From contig NZ_RQJX01000022.1 of assembly GCF_003850045.1 (NCBI RefSeq), positions 1-58,502 on the forward strand: a DNA stretch of 58,502 nucleotides, read 5' to 3'. The translations under genes were made by a program, and so were the position numbers. Under the pieces are notes generated by a model, which did no database searches, was not told the DNA's origin, and saw nothing but the letters and a program-made list of their open reading frames with translations. The DNA is from Aeromicrobium camelliae. Its GTDB lineage: Bacteria; Actinomycetota; Actinomycetes; Propionibacteriales; Nocardioidaceae. This document shows positions 50,845-58,502 of this stretch, one piece after another (within the stretch, counting starts at the first letter, position 1; each line of letters opens with the position of its first letter).

Positions 50845-53800
50845 GTGACGGTCTCGATCCGGGTGATGACGGCCGGGCAGGGCTACCGGTATCTGCTGAA
50901 CAGCGTGGTCGTCGGCGATGGCGACCGGGACGCGGCGACCGCGCTGACGCGCTATTACGAGCAGTCCGGGACCCCGCCCGGCCACTGGCACGGATCGGGC
51001 CTGGCCGGTCTCGAGCAGCCTGTCGAGGCAGGCTCCGAGGTGTCCGAGGAGCAGCTCAGGCGGCTCGTGGGGCACGGGCACGATCCCGTCACGGACACCC
51101 CGCTGGGGCGGCCGTTCCGCACGTTCGTCCCGGAGGGCGAGCGTGTCCAGGCCCGGGTGGAGCAGCTGCCGGACTCGCTGACGGGCGAGGAGCGGGCGGC
51201 GGAGGCGGCGCGGATCGAGGCGGAGGAGGCCGCGAAGCCGGTCGCGGCGCCGGTGGCGGGGTTCGATCTGACCTTCAGCGTGCCGAAATCGGTCGCCACG
51301 CTCTGGGCGGTCTCGGATGCGGGCACGCAGGCGCTGATCGCGCAGGCGCATCACGCGGCGATGGCGGATGTCATCGATCTGATCGAGCGGGATGTGGCGA
51401 TGACCCGGGTCGGTGCGGCTGGGCCGCGCGGCGCGGTTGCGCAGGTCGAGGTCCGTGGCCTGCTGGCCACGGCGTATGACCACTACGACAGCCGGTCGTC
51501 GGATCCGCAGCTGCACACGCATCTGGTGATCGCCAACCGTGTCCAGGCGGTGCAGGACGGGAAGTGGCGGACCCTGGACTCCCGCGCACTGCACAACGCG
51601 ATCACGGGACTCTCGGAGCACTACAACGCCGTCCTGTCGGATCATCTCTCCCGTGCCCTTGAGGCGAGGTGGGAGGCGCGGGAGCGAGGGCCGGGCCGGT
51701 CGACGGCGTGGGAGATTGCCGGCGTCCCGCAGGATCTGATGGACGAGTTCTCCTCCCGCACCCGCGACATCGAGGAAGCCAAGACCCGGCTGGTCGATGA
51801 GTACGTGGCCAAGCACGGCCGCCAGCCGTCGTCGAAGGTGCTGTGGCAGATCCGGCAGCAGGCCACCCTGGAGACCCGGCCCGAGAAGGAGCACCATTCC
51901 CTGGCCGACCTCACGGCCCGGTGGCGGGAACGGGCGGAGGCGACGCTGGAGGCGGATCCGGTGGCCTGGTCGCGGGAGATGCTCGCGAAGGCGGAGTCGG
52001 AGCCGCTGCTGCGGGCCGACGACCTCCCGGCGGAGACGATCAGCGAGCTCGCGGAGGTCGTTGTCGCCACGGTCGCCGACCGGCGGTCGACGTGGCGGCG
52101 CTGGAACCTCCACGCCGAGGCGGTCCGGCAGTCCATGCCGTGGCGTTTCGCCTCGGCCGAGGACCGTGACGCCATCGTCGGGATGATCACCGATGCCGCC
52201 GAGCAGGCCTCCCTCGCCCTGACCCCACCGGAGCTCGCCTCCACGCCGGAGCGGTTCCTGCGCTCGGATGGGTCCAGTGCGTTCCGCCCCCGGCACGCGA
52301 CCGTGTACTCCTCGACGGACCTCCTCGCCGCGGAGGACCGGCTCCTGGCCGCCTCCCGGAACCGCGAGGCGCCGACGGTCACGCTGCGGGCGCTCGAGCA
52401 GGCCGCCCGCACCCCGGCCAGCCCGCGTGAGCCGGTGCTGTCGATCGATCAGGAGCAGGCGATCAGCCAGATCGGGGTCTCCGGACGCGTCCTGGACGTG
52501 CTGGTCGGCCCGGCCGGATCCGGGAAGACCTCGACGATGAAGGCCCTGCGCCGCGCCTGGGAGGCCGAGCACGGCGCGGGTAGCGTGGTCGGGCTCGCCC
52601 CGTCGGCTGCCGCCGCCGCGGTCCTGGGTGAAGACCTGGGCATCCAGACGGAGAACACGGCGAAGTGGCTCTTCGAGCACCGTCGCGGCGCCTGGGACCT
52701 GCAGCCCGGGCAGCTGCTCATCGTCGACGAGGCCTCGCTCGCCGGCACGCTCGCCCTGGACCAGCTCACCGCCCACGCCACCCAGGTCGGGGCGAAGATC
52801 CTCCTGGTCGGCGACCCGCACCAGCTGTCCGCGGTCGACGCCGGCGGGGCGTTCGGGCTGATCGTCCGCGACCGGCCGGACGTCGCGCGCCTGGCTGAGC
52901 TGCATCGCTTCCGCCACGCCTGGGAGAAGCGCACCTCCCTGGCGCTGCGGCTCGGCGACGCGGACGTGATCGATGAGTACATCGCCCGCGACCGGGTGCA
53001 TGACGGCGACTACGACGACATCCTCGAGGAGGCCTACCAGGCGTGGCGGGCCGATCAGCGAGCGGGCAAGGCGTCGCTGCTGATCGCGGAGACCATCGAC
53101 ACCGTCTCCGCCCTGAACGCCCGCGCCCGCCTCGACCGCATCGCCACCGGCGAGGTCGTCGACGAGCCCGGCGTGAGCCTGCACGACGGGAACCACGCCT
53201 CCCGCGGCGACCTGGTCGTCACCCGGCGGAACGAGCGCCGGCTCGCGCTCGGGCGGGGCTGGGTGAAGAACGGAGACCGGTGGATCGTCACCGGCACCCG
53301 AGAGGACGGGTCGGTCACCGTGCGGCGGGAGAAGTCCCGGTGGCGCACCACCCTCACCCTTCCTGCCTCGTATGTCGCCGAGGACCTCGAGCTCGCCTAC
53401 GCGGTCACGGCCCATCGCGCGCAGGGCTCGACCGTCGATACCGCGCACGCGCTCGTGCATTCCCCGGAGATGACCCGGGAGAGCCTGTACGTGTCGATGA
53501 CCCGCGGCCGCGAGGCGAACCACGTCTATGTCGCGACCGATCAGGCGCACCTCGAGGAGCACCAGTATCGGGACGACCTGGAGATGAGTGGCCGGTCGGT
53601 GCTGTACGGGATCGTGCAGCACACCGGGGTCGAGGTCTCCGTCCACGAGATGATCGAGCAGGAGCACGAGGACGCCTCCTCGATCGCCCAGCTGGCCGCC
53701 GAGTACGAGACCATCGCCGTCGAAGCCCAGGCCCGGCGGTGGCTCACCGTCCTCACCCAGGCCGGGCTGACCGGCGAGCAGCTGGACGAGGTGGCGGACG

Positions 53801-54375
53801 CGGAGTCCTTCGGCGTGCTCTCCGCGGAGCTGCGCCGCCTGGAGGCCTCCGGCCACCGGGTCGAGCAGCTCCTGGCCGCGGTCGTCCGCGCCGGGAGACT
53901 GGAGAACGTCGAGGACATCGGCTCCTTGCTCAGGCACCGTCTCACCCGCCTCGCGGACCGCTACCAGCCAGCAGCGCCCCCGCGGCCGGGCCTGATCGCC
54001 GGCCTCATCCCTCGCGCCCAGGGAGCCATGAACCCGGACGACCGGGCAGGGCTGGAGGAGCGCGAGGACCTGATCGAAGAGCGCGCCCAGGCCGTCCTCG
54101 ACCGCGCCCGCGACCAGCACGAGCCCTGGCTGACCGGGCTGCCCGAGCCGCACAGCACGCGGCAGCAGGCGTCGCTGCGGGTGATCGCGGCCTACCGCGA
54201 CCGGTGGCGCATCACCGGCACCGACCCTCTCGGCCCCGACCCGGACAACGACGCCCAGCGCCTGGACTACCGGCGCGCCAGCGCGCACCTCGAGATCCTC
54301 CGCACCGGCACCGACGAGCCCACGGTTCCGGCACCCGCCGAAAGGCGTCCCGGCCGGGACGCCCAGCAACGCTGA
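50845..54375 (+). CDS. MobF (TrwC/TraA-type) relaxase-helicase
   Basis: A 1176-residue conjugative relaxase. The relaxase domain (1-300) has a Tyr pair at 37-38 (TRYYEQSG) and further Tyr at 14 and 16, plus the metal-binding His213 (YDHYDSRSS) and HTH motif His224/His226 in QLHTHLVIANR. The helicase half has Walker A GPAGSGKT (555-562), Walker B LLIVDEASLAG and the UvrD-like TAHRAQGSTVDTAHAL motif (about 855). It nicks oriT, stays bound to the 5' end and unwinds the strand during transfer. GTG start at 50845; probably a leaderless or very short leader. Confidence 0.95.
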   Translation: MTVSIRVMTAGQGYRYLLNSVVVGDGDRDAATALTRYYEQSGTPPGHWHGSGLAGLEQPVEAGSEVSEEQLRRLVGHGHDPVTDTPLGRPFRTFVPEGERVQARVEQLPDSLTGEERAAEAARIEAEEAAKPVAAPVAGFDLTFSVPKSVATLWAVSDAGTQALIAQAHHAAMADVIDLIERDVAMTRVGAAGPRGAVAQVEVRGLLATAYDHYDSRSSDPQLHTHLVIANRVQAVQDGKWRTLDSRALHNAITGLSEHYNAVLSDHLSRALEARWEARERGPGRSTAWEIAGVPQDLMDEFSSRTRDIEEAKTRLVDEYVAKHGRQPSSKVLWQIRQQATLETRPEKEHHSLADLTARWRERAEATLEADPVAWSREMLAKAESEPLLRADDLPAETISELAEVVVATVADRRSTWRRWNLHAEAVRQSMPWRFASAEDRDAIVGMITDAAEQASLALTPPELASTPERFLRSDGSSAFRPRHATVYSSTDLLAAEDRLLAASRNREAPTVTLRALEQAARTPASPREPVLSIDQEQAISQIGVSGRVLDVLVGPAGSGKTSTMKALRRAWEAEHGAGSVVGLAPSAAAAAVLGEDLGIQTENTAKWLFEHRRGAWDLQPGQLLIVDEASLAGTLALDQLTAHATQVGAKILLVGDPHQLSAVDAGGAFGLIVRDRPDVARLAELHRFRHAWEKRTSLALRLGDADVIDEYIARDRVHDGDYDDILEEAYQAWRADQRAGKASLLIAETIDTVSALNARARLDRIATGEVVDEPGVSLHDGNHASRGDLVVTRRNERRLALGRGWVKNGDRWIVTGTREDGSVTVRREKSRWRTTLTLPASYVAEDLELAYAVTAHRAQGSTVDTAHALVHSPEMTRESLYVSMTRGREANHVYVATDQAHLEEHQYRDDLEMSGRSVLYGIVQHTGVEVSVHEMIEQEHEDASSIAQLAAEYETIAVEAQARRWLTVLTQAGLTGEQLDEVADAESFGVLSAELRRLEASGHRVEQLLAAVVRAGRLENVEDIGSLLRHRLTRLADRYQPAAPPRPGLIAGLIPRAQGAMNPDDRAGLEEREDLIEERAQAVLDRARDQHEPWLTGLPEPHSTRQQASLRVIAAYRDRWRITGTDPLGPDPDNDAQRLDYRRASAHLEILRTGTDEPTVPAPAERRPGRDAQQR

Positions 54376-54563
54376 CTCGGACCGGCCGAGAGGGGTGGTA
54401 GTTATCGGCGGGCGGTCGTATCCTGGTAGCGAGCAGGAAACAGAGATGTCCGACCCAGCGAATCGCAGCCTGGGCGGAAGACCCTCTCGCCATCGGGAGA
54501 CCCACCAGCACAGGCCTGCGACATCGCCAACCGGCTATCCGCCTGTGCTGAAAGAGGTCCGAG
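54376..54563 (+). other. 188-bp gap after the relaxase gene
   Basis: Contains a possible small frame from 54446 (MSDPANRSLGGRPSRHRE, with CAGGAAACAGAG upstream) that would run into the next gene in another frame. Its composition is basic and disordered. I cannot decide whether it is translated. Confidence 0.25.
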
Positions 54564-54899
54564 ATGTTCACCGGATTGTGGAGCCTCAGCGTCCGCACCC
54601 ACACCCTGCTGCAGCGATACGCGCCCACCAACCGTCTCCTGAACCGGCTGCGCACCCGTGAAGGGTTGCGCTGGGGCGTGCCCGCGATGCTCCTCGGCGT
54701 CGTCTACCTGGCCGCGGCCGTCGGCTGCGCCGCGCTCGTCGAGCACGGCTGGACCGAGTGGCTCTACGTGCCGTTCCTGCTCTTCTTCTACAACGCCCTG
54801 AAGTTCCTCATCTTCGGCCCGTGGAGCCTCGTCCTCCTCGCCCGCGCCCGGCTCCGCGAACGCCGCCAGCGCAAGCTAGCCCTCCGCGCCGAGGCCTGA
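54564..54899 (+). CDS. small two-helix membrane protein, 111 residues
   Basis: Begins MFTGLWSLSVRTHTLLQRYA and has two membrane helices (about 40-58 and 65-88, LYVPFLLFFYNALKFLIFGP) with a basic tail LRERRQRK. Proteins of this size and layout often follow relaxase genes on actinobacterial elements; role unknown. Ends 21 bp before a convergent gene. Confidence 0.6.
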   Translation: MFTGLWSLSVRTHTLLQRYAPTNRLLNRLRTREGLRWGVPAMLLGVVYLAAAVGCAALVEHGWTEWLYVPFLLFFYNALKFLIFGPWSLVLLARARLRERRQRKLALRAEA

Positions 54900-54920
54900 G
54901 CAGGCGCGCGGAAGGGCTGA

Positions 54921-55565
54921 TCACGGAGCGGTATTGTCCTCCGCGGTCGTCAGCAGGTACTCCCACTCTTCGGGGAGCACCTCCCGCATGCCGTCGGGAT
55001 CGAGCCGCCGGGCATCCAGCACGTACTCGTGCTCGCCGCGGGTGGCGTGGAAGCTCGCCAGCACGCTCTCCCGCGGGGCATCCATCTCCCAGATCCGGTG
55101 CGCCTTGCCCGCTGCCCATCCGAGGCGGGTCGCGAACCAGTGCGCACGCTCGAAGCTCGTGGTCCAGGACAGGCCTTGCTCGTACTCCGGGGCGGCGGCC
55201 CGGTACAGCTGCAGCGACTCCGGCAGCGCCTCCAGCGGCCGCAGCTCCGTCTCCTCCAGGAACGTGCCCTCCTCGACCGCCATGTCGAACAGGGTCAGCC
55301 ACAGGTCATACTCGGCGACCAGGCCAGGCCACTCACACGTCGTCCACGTGTCCTCCAGCGCGACCCGCAGCTCGCCAGGGTCTGATAGCAGCCCGGTACC
55401 GACCGCGCCGACCAGCAGCCCGGGCTTCTCGTTGCGCCCAGATCGTGCAGAGATCTCCGACCACCTCACAGGCGCGGTCGCGTCGGGCAGCTCAGCAGCA
55501 GGCATCGAAGACCCCCGCCGCAGTCCTCCCGGCATCTCGCGTCCGAACGCATCCCATGCATCCAT
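54921..55565 (-). CDS. hypothetical protein, possible ADP-ribosyltransferase-like fold
   Basis: A 214-residue soluble protein. The C-terminal half contains GLSWTTSFERAHWFATRLGW and, further on, VLASFHATRGEHEYVLDARR. The GLSWT...A.WFA pattern followed by a ...E.EYVLD strand resembles phage and bacterial proteins with an ADP-ribosyltransferase-like fold. This is a weak motif-level inference. The gene could encode a DNA- or protein-modifying factor, a toxin or an anti-defence protein. No signal peptide. Confidence 0.5.
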   Translation of the reverse strand: MDAWDAFGREMPGGLRRGSSMPAAELPDATAPVRWSEISARSGRNEKPGLLVGAVGTGLLSDPGELRVALEDTWTTCEWPGLVAEYDLWLTLFDMAVEEGTFLEETELRPLEALPESLQLYRAAAPEYEQGLSWTTSFERAHWFATRLGWAAGKAHRIWEMDAPRESVLASFHATRGEHEYVLDARRLDPDGMREVLPEEWEYLLTTAEDNTAP

Positions 55566-55666
55566 GTCACCACTCCCTGGCTCAGATCCGCAGCCTCATG
55601 AGCCGTCCGCGCAGACTCGCAGGCTCTGGCATCCCACACGCTTCGCTGTTGGGCTGACGGCCTTCT

Positions 55667-56653
55667 TCATCGTGCGAACCTCTCGCGCACGACTCGCGCT
55701 CGAGCCTCCCTAGAAGCGCTCCAAGCCGGGGTGCCAGGACGATCGAGCAGCTCATGAATGTCGTCGGCACCGCCCACCCGGGCAGCAAGCCCGTCATTGA
55801 GAAGATGTGCCCCGCCAGCGCCAGCCGGCCTCTCGGCCGCAGACGGGACAACCCCGGTGCCTATCCCGGCGAGGACCGCACTGCGGATCGTCTCGAGATT
55901 CGGGTCCCGGAAGGGTGCCTCGACGAGAACGACCGCGTCCGCCAGGGGGAGCAGCAGGTGGTCCCGGGATTCCCGCTCGGCGAATGACTCGCCGTCCTCC
56001 CGAGCAAGCTCCGCAACGATCGCAGCACCTGACGTCGCCGTGAGCGCAGCGCTGTCGGTATCGACCCAGGGTCGCGTCGAGCGAGCGGGCAGCACTGCCA
56101 ATGGGACGCCGTGGGCAGCAACCGCGCCCTCGATCGCCGCGCCGCTGATCCCGCCGGTGCCGCCTGTGATGACCCCGTACCCTTCGGCGGTCAGTTCGGC
56201 TGCAAGTCGTGTCGCAGCCAGCGATGCCGCGAACGACGGGCTCGTCGACCCGAGCACCGCGACCGCCGCACGCCCAGCCTCCGCGCCGAGCCAGGAGAGG
56301 TTGCCGGCGACCCAGATCGCCAGTGGAGCAACAGAGTTCTGCCCGTCCAGCTGTGATGGCCACTCCGGATCAGCGGGGGTGAGGATCCGGGCGTCGGTGT
56401 GCTCGAGCTCGTCCAGGACCTCGCGAGCCAGCTTCGGGTCGAAGCGGGTCATCAACTCTCGAGCCCATTCGTTCAGCTGTGCGCCAGCGTCCGTGACACC
56501 TTCGGCGAAGTCCGACGCGCATCGCAGCGTCCCTGCGGCCCCATTCTTGTCGACCATGTAGCTCGTCAACGGGTCGCCGGGTTGCGATGCCAGCGCGAGC
56601 GCGATCCGTGCACGGCGGTCATCGCCGAGGAACTCCCGCACCACATCCGTCAT
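55667..56653 (-). CDS. DprA/Smf-like DNA-processing protein
   Basis: A 328-residue protein. The helical N-terminus (about 15-100) is followed by a Rossmann fold with LAIWVAGNLSW, AVAVLGSTSPS, ELTAEGYGVITGGTGGISGAAIEGAVAAHG and PLAVLPARS (about 115-195), the DprA core. The usual SGxAxGID loop is replaced by GGTGGISG, so it is a divergent member. DprA loads RecA onto incoming single strands in transformation; on mobile elements its role is less clear (strand handling or defence). It has motif copy 14 upstream. Confidence 0.82.
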   Translation of the reverse strand: MTDVVREFLGDDRRARIALALASQPGDPLTSYMVDKNGAAGTLRCASDFAEGVTDAGAQLNEWARELMTRFDPKLAREVLDELEHTDARILTPADPEWPSQLDGQNSVAPLAIWVAGNLSWLGAEAGRAAVAVLGSTSPSFAASLAATRLAAELTAEGYGVITGGTGGISGAAIEGAVAAHGVPLAVLPARSTRPWVDTDSAALTATSGAAIVAELAREDGESFAERESRDHLLLPLADAVVLVEAPFRDPNLETIRSAVLAGIGTGVVPSAAERPAGAGGAHLLNDGLAARVGGADDIHELLDRPGTPAWSASREARARVVRERFAR

Positions 56654-56688
56654 GTCAGCTCCCTCTCTGCACTTGCTCAGGTACGGAG

Positions 56689-56697
56689 GTCCACGAG
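56689..56697 (-). promoter_or_regulatory. element-wide motif, copy 14
   Basis: Plus-strand CAGGTACGG, 36 bp upstream of the DprA-like gene start; shows that the motif region reaches at least 56.7 kb. Confidence 0.5.
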
Positions 56698-56751
56698 GAA
56701 GGCCGCTAACAAGGTGAACGCCACCTCTCGACGGGGTGAGCCAAGAGAGCG

Positions 56752-56781
56752 TTGCTTACCTACCGCTGGTGATCGTAGGTT
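56752..56781 (+). promoter_or_regulatory. candidate promoter with overlapping operator for the resolvase gene
   Basis: TTGCTT (56752) and TAGGTT (56776) with an 18-bp spacer form a plausible promoter. A perfect 6-bp inverted repeat, ACCTAC-N11-GTAGGT (56758-56780), lies across it and could be an autoregulatory operator. Confidence 0.35.
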
Positions 56782-56810
56782 CCTAGACAAGGACGACTCG
56801 GGAGGGCCAG

Positions 56811-57197
56811 ATGAGCACAGCGATCTATGTACGGAGCGCGCGTCCGACGCCGACGATCTTGGCGCGGCAGGAAGCCGAATGCCAGGCATTCGCGGACCGA
56901 GCCGGGCTCACCGTCACCCGCTGCTATACGGACACCGGCACCGAGCGGGACGACTTCCAGCACATGCTCGAGGACGCCTCCCGTGGCAACATCACCACGC
57001 TGCTCGTCACCCGGCCGGACCGCCTCAGCCGTAGCTTCGCCACCTACCTCGAGAGCATCGACGCGCTCCGCGAGGCAGACGTCGCAGTCTTCTCGGCCCA
57101 AGGCGGAGCGGATCATCACCAGAGCTCCATCCACGCCCAGGCGACGCTCGGCATGGCGACCTACGAAGAGTTCGTGACGGACGAGGCGTCCGACTGA
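56811..57197 (+). CDS. resolvase catalytic-domain protein without HTH
   Basis: A 128-residue serine-recombinase catalytic domain. TLLVTRPDRLSRSFATYLES is the conserved DRLSR region. The N-terminal active-site motif is altered: AIYVRSARPTPTILARQ places Ser one position before the usual YxRVS serine, so activity is uncertain. The protein stops where a resolvase would continue into the E helix and DNA-binding HTH. The missing domain lies next to it on the other strand (57161-57502). GGGAGGGCCAG ribosome site. Confidence 0.72.
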   Translation: MSTAIYVRSARPTPTILARQEAECQAFADRAGLTVTRCYTDTGTERDDFQHMLEDASRGNITTLLVTRPDRLSRSFATYLESIDALREADVAVFSAQGGADHHQSSIHAQATLGMATYEEFVTDEASD

Positions 57198-57502
57198 GTA
57201 TCGCCGTCGCTTCGATCGCGTCGCTGCGTCGTGTGCTCCCACACCGTCATCCGGTGGATGTTGAACCGCTTCGCGATCGAGAGCACGCTCTCACCGTTCG
57301 CCCGAGCGGTTTGAATAGCCTCTACTTCCTTCGCCGTCAGAGGGGTTCGATTACGTCTACCAGGGTTCGAGACCACTCCGTGATCCGGCTCCTCGACGAC
57401 GCTCGACTCGTTTGACCCATCTCGATCGCCCTGCTCCCACGCGGAAACCAGGCGATCCAGCCGCCGCTGGAAGTTCCGATTGGGTCCACCACCGGCCACC
57501 AT
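57161..57502 (-). CDS. resolvase-type HTH protein, separate DNA-binding domain
   Basis: A 113-residue protein. RNRTPLTAKEVEAIQTARAN and SVLSIAKRFNIHRMTVWEHT (about 60-100) form the Hin/resolvase HTH. The N-terminus (MVAGGGPNRNFQRRLDRLVS) is helical. Its 3' end overlaps the end of the catalytic-domain gene by 37 bp, convergently. It may be a remnant of a recombinase or a stand-alone regulator. The start is the ATG at 57502; the frame is open further upstream into the neighbouring recombinase gene. Confidence 0.55.
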   Translation of the reverse strand: MVAGGGPNRNFQRRLDRLVSAWEQGDRDGSNESSVVEEPDHGVVSNPGRRNRTPLTAKEVEAIQTARANGESVLSIAKRFNIHRMTVWEHTTQRRDRSDGDTQSDASSVTNSS

Positions 57503-57548
57503 AAGAGGCTTACTGCAATCGGCGTCCTCGTAAACGCCGCTAGGCAGG

Positions 57549-58460
57549 TCAAGCCAGAGGTTTGTTAGTTCGGCCAGGCCGCCCTTCGGGGGCGGCTTTT
57601 GGCGTTTCTGGGCCGCTGTGGCGCGCTGTCGCGGCCTGAGTGGCGGCGCGGGCGGCCTCGGGTGTTGCGCCCGCTGTGAGGGCTTCCCAGCCGCGTTCGG
57701 CGGCGAGAAGTTCCCGTAGCGGAGAGCGGATGTCGTCGCCGATGACTTCGTCGTGAGCGACGTAGACGTGGGCGAAGATCGCCTGGTTGAGCTTGCGTCG
57801 GGTGGCTTCGCTGGCGTGGAGGTACAGCTCGTAGGGGTTCTCAAGCAGATCGAGGTGGACGTCGAGGAACGCTCGACCGCTGGAGAGGTCGCAGTGTACC
57901 TCGCTGAGTTGCTCGGTCACGCGTTGCCGGTCACGGGCGATGTCGCGCAGGCGCTGGCGGATGCGTTCTTGCGGGAGCGAGCTATCGGCGGCGAGGTCGA
58001 GGAGGTTGTCTTCTTTGACGGTGAGCTGTGCGAGTTGGTCTTCGAGGTTCTTGCGGAGCAGTTGCTGCGCGGCGACCTGGTCGTTGAGCGCGGATTCGAT
58101 GTGGTTACGCACGGCGGTGACGAACGCGGGGCTGAGGCGGATGGTCTTGTAGTGCTCGGCGACGGCGTCCTCGACGCGGTCGATCGAGGAGTATGGGGCG
58201 TCGCAGGCGTGGTCTTGCACGCCTCGGCAGAAGAAGTAGCCGTAGTTGGCGTTGCCGTGCCTTCCGGTGGTGCGCATGAAGATCATGCGGCGGTTGACGT
58301 GCTGTTCGAGGCGGCACTGCCCGCACCAGATGGTGCCCTTGAGGTAATGGTCGTGGCGCTTGCGGCGTTCGCGGGCGTAGCCGCGTTCGTCCATGAGCTT
58401 TTGTACTTGGTTGAACAGATCTGAACCGTCCCGGCAAGTCCGGAGGCTCTTTTCGTTGGC
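57549..58460 (-). pseudogene. truncated second serine recombinase (C-terminal two thirds)
   Basis: The frame is open from 58460 to the stop at 57549. It covers FNQVQKLMDERGYARER, the zinc-ribbon (IWCGQC with a later FFCRGVQDHAC) and a long coiled coil. The catalytic domain is absent: an in-frame stop (TGA at 58463-58461) lies upstream. Another frame there (TSSRRPAEPTKRAS) resembles the preceding part of such proteins, so a frameshift is likely. An ATG at 58394 could start a shortened protein. This is a second recombinase, unrelated in sequence end to the tRNA integrase, and it suggests an older or neighbouring element. Confidence 0.65.
57578..57600 (+). terminator. hairpin terminator, plus orientation
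   Basis: Stem GCCGCCC (57578-57584) with GGGCGGC (57590-57596), loop TTCGG, followed by TTTT. It lies in the 3' part of the truncated recombinase frame on the other strand and could end rightward transcription from the resolvase gene. Confidence 0.5.
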
Positions 58461-58502
58461 TCAGCCGGTCGGCGTGAGCTCGTTCCTTGCAGCGTAATGG
58501 AG

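Noticed and set aside
50824..54369. 1181-codon minus-strand frame opposite the relaxase
   Set aside because: Arg/Asp/Gly-rich antisense shadow; the plus-strand relaxase has complete catalytic and helicase motifs.
57341..57350. AGGGGTTCGA, ten bases shared with the tRNA-Ala T arm, as the second attachment site
   Set aside because: The match stops after ten bases, lies inside the HTH coding region and lacks the rest of the tRNA end.

Overview
The window is high-GC actinobacterial DNA. Gene style (GTG starts, ATGA and GTGA overlaps, GGAGG ribosome sites) and the order nadD-rsfS-histidine phosphatase-tRNA-Ala suit a member of the Micrococcales; this placement is an inference. Three blocks are visible.

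(1) Positions 1 to about 10283 are chromosomal core. They start in the 3' end of a 5S rRNA gene with its terminator. A TPR protein, a FUSC membrane protein and proA follow. Next is a four-gene aromatic-ketone style operon (MHS-family transporter, alpha/beta hydrolase, HAPMO-like Baeyer-Villiger monooxygenase, IclR regulator), then nadD, rsfS and a histidine phosphatase. tRNA-Ala(GGC) at 10284-10356 is the attachment site of the next block.

(2) From 10284 to at least about 57 kb lies an integrated conjugative element. A large serine integrase runs antisense into the tRNA gene. The backbone, mostly on the minus strand, holds a DUF4913 protein, an SSB-like protein, a VirD4-type coupling protein, a VirB4-type ATPase, an SCO6880-like protein, a VirB6/TrbL protein, two VirB2-like small proteins, a peptidoglycan hydrolase, a possible VirB8-like protein, a ParB-like protein, a DUF2637 protein, a primase-polymerase domain protein, two paralogous hypothetical proteins and a DNA methyltransferase. 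The MobF relaxase is at 50845-54375 on the plus strand. A short oriented motif (CCGTACCTGAC on the coding strand) precedes most backbone genes that have a leader.

(3) Cargo is inserted at several points. A zinc-hook SMC/RloC-like ATPase, probably for defence, sits at 16294-18861 against the transfer genes. A SAM methyltransferase is at 24680-25435. A 12.5 kb cargo block (38224-50740) separates the transfer operon from the relaxase. It encodes an AraC/SDR/GlcG/FMN-reductase set divergent from a MarR regulator, then a UbiX-like and a UbiD-like pair closely resembling gallate/hydroxyaryl-acid decarboxylase, FUSC and Pip-like membrane proteins, a LysR regulator, a DHA2 transporter and a subtype-B tannase. 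Two operons of this cargo share a three-block promoter with identical spacing, which suggests a single regulon for breaking down gallotannin to gallate and then pyrogallol.

The right end (54.4-58.5 kb) carries a small membrane protein, a possible ADP-ribosyltransferase-like protein, a DprA-like protein, a resolvase catalytic domain convergent with a separate HTH domain, and a truncated second serine recombinase. No second copy of the tRNA-Ala end was seen, so the right boundary is probably outside the window or eroded.
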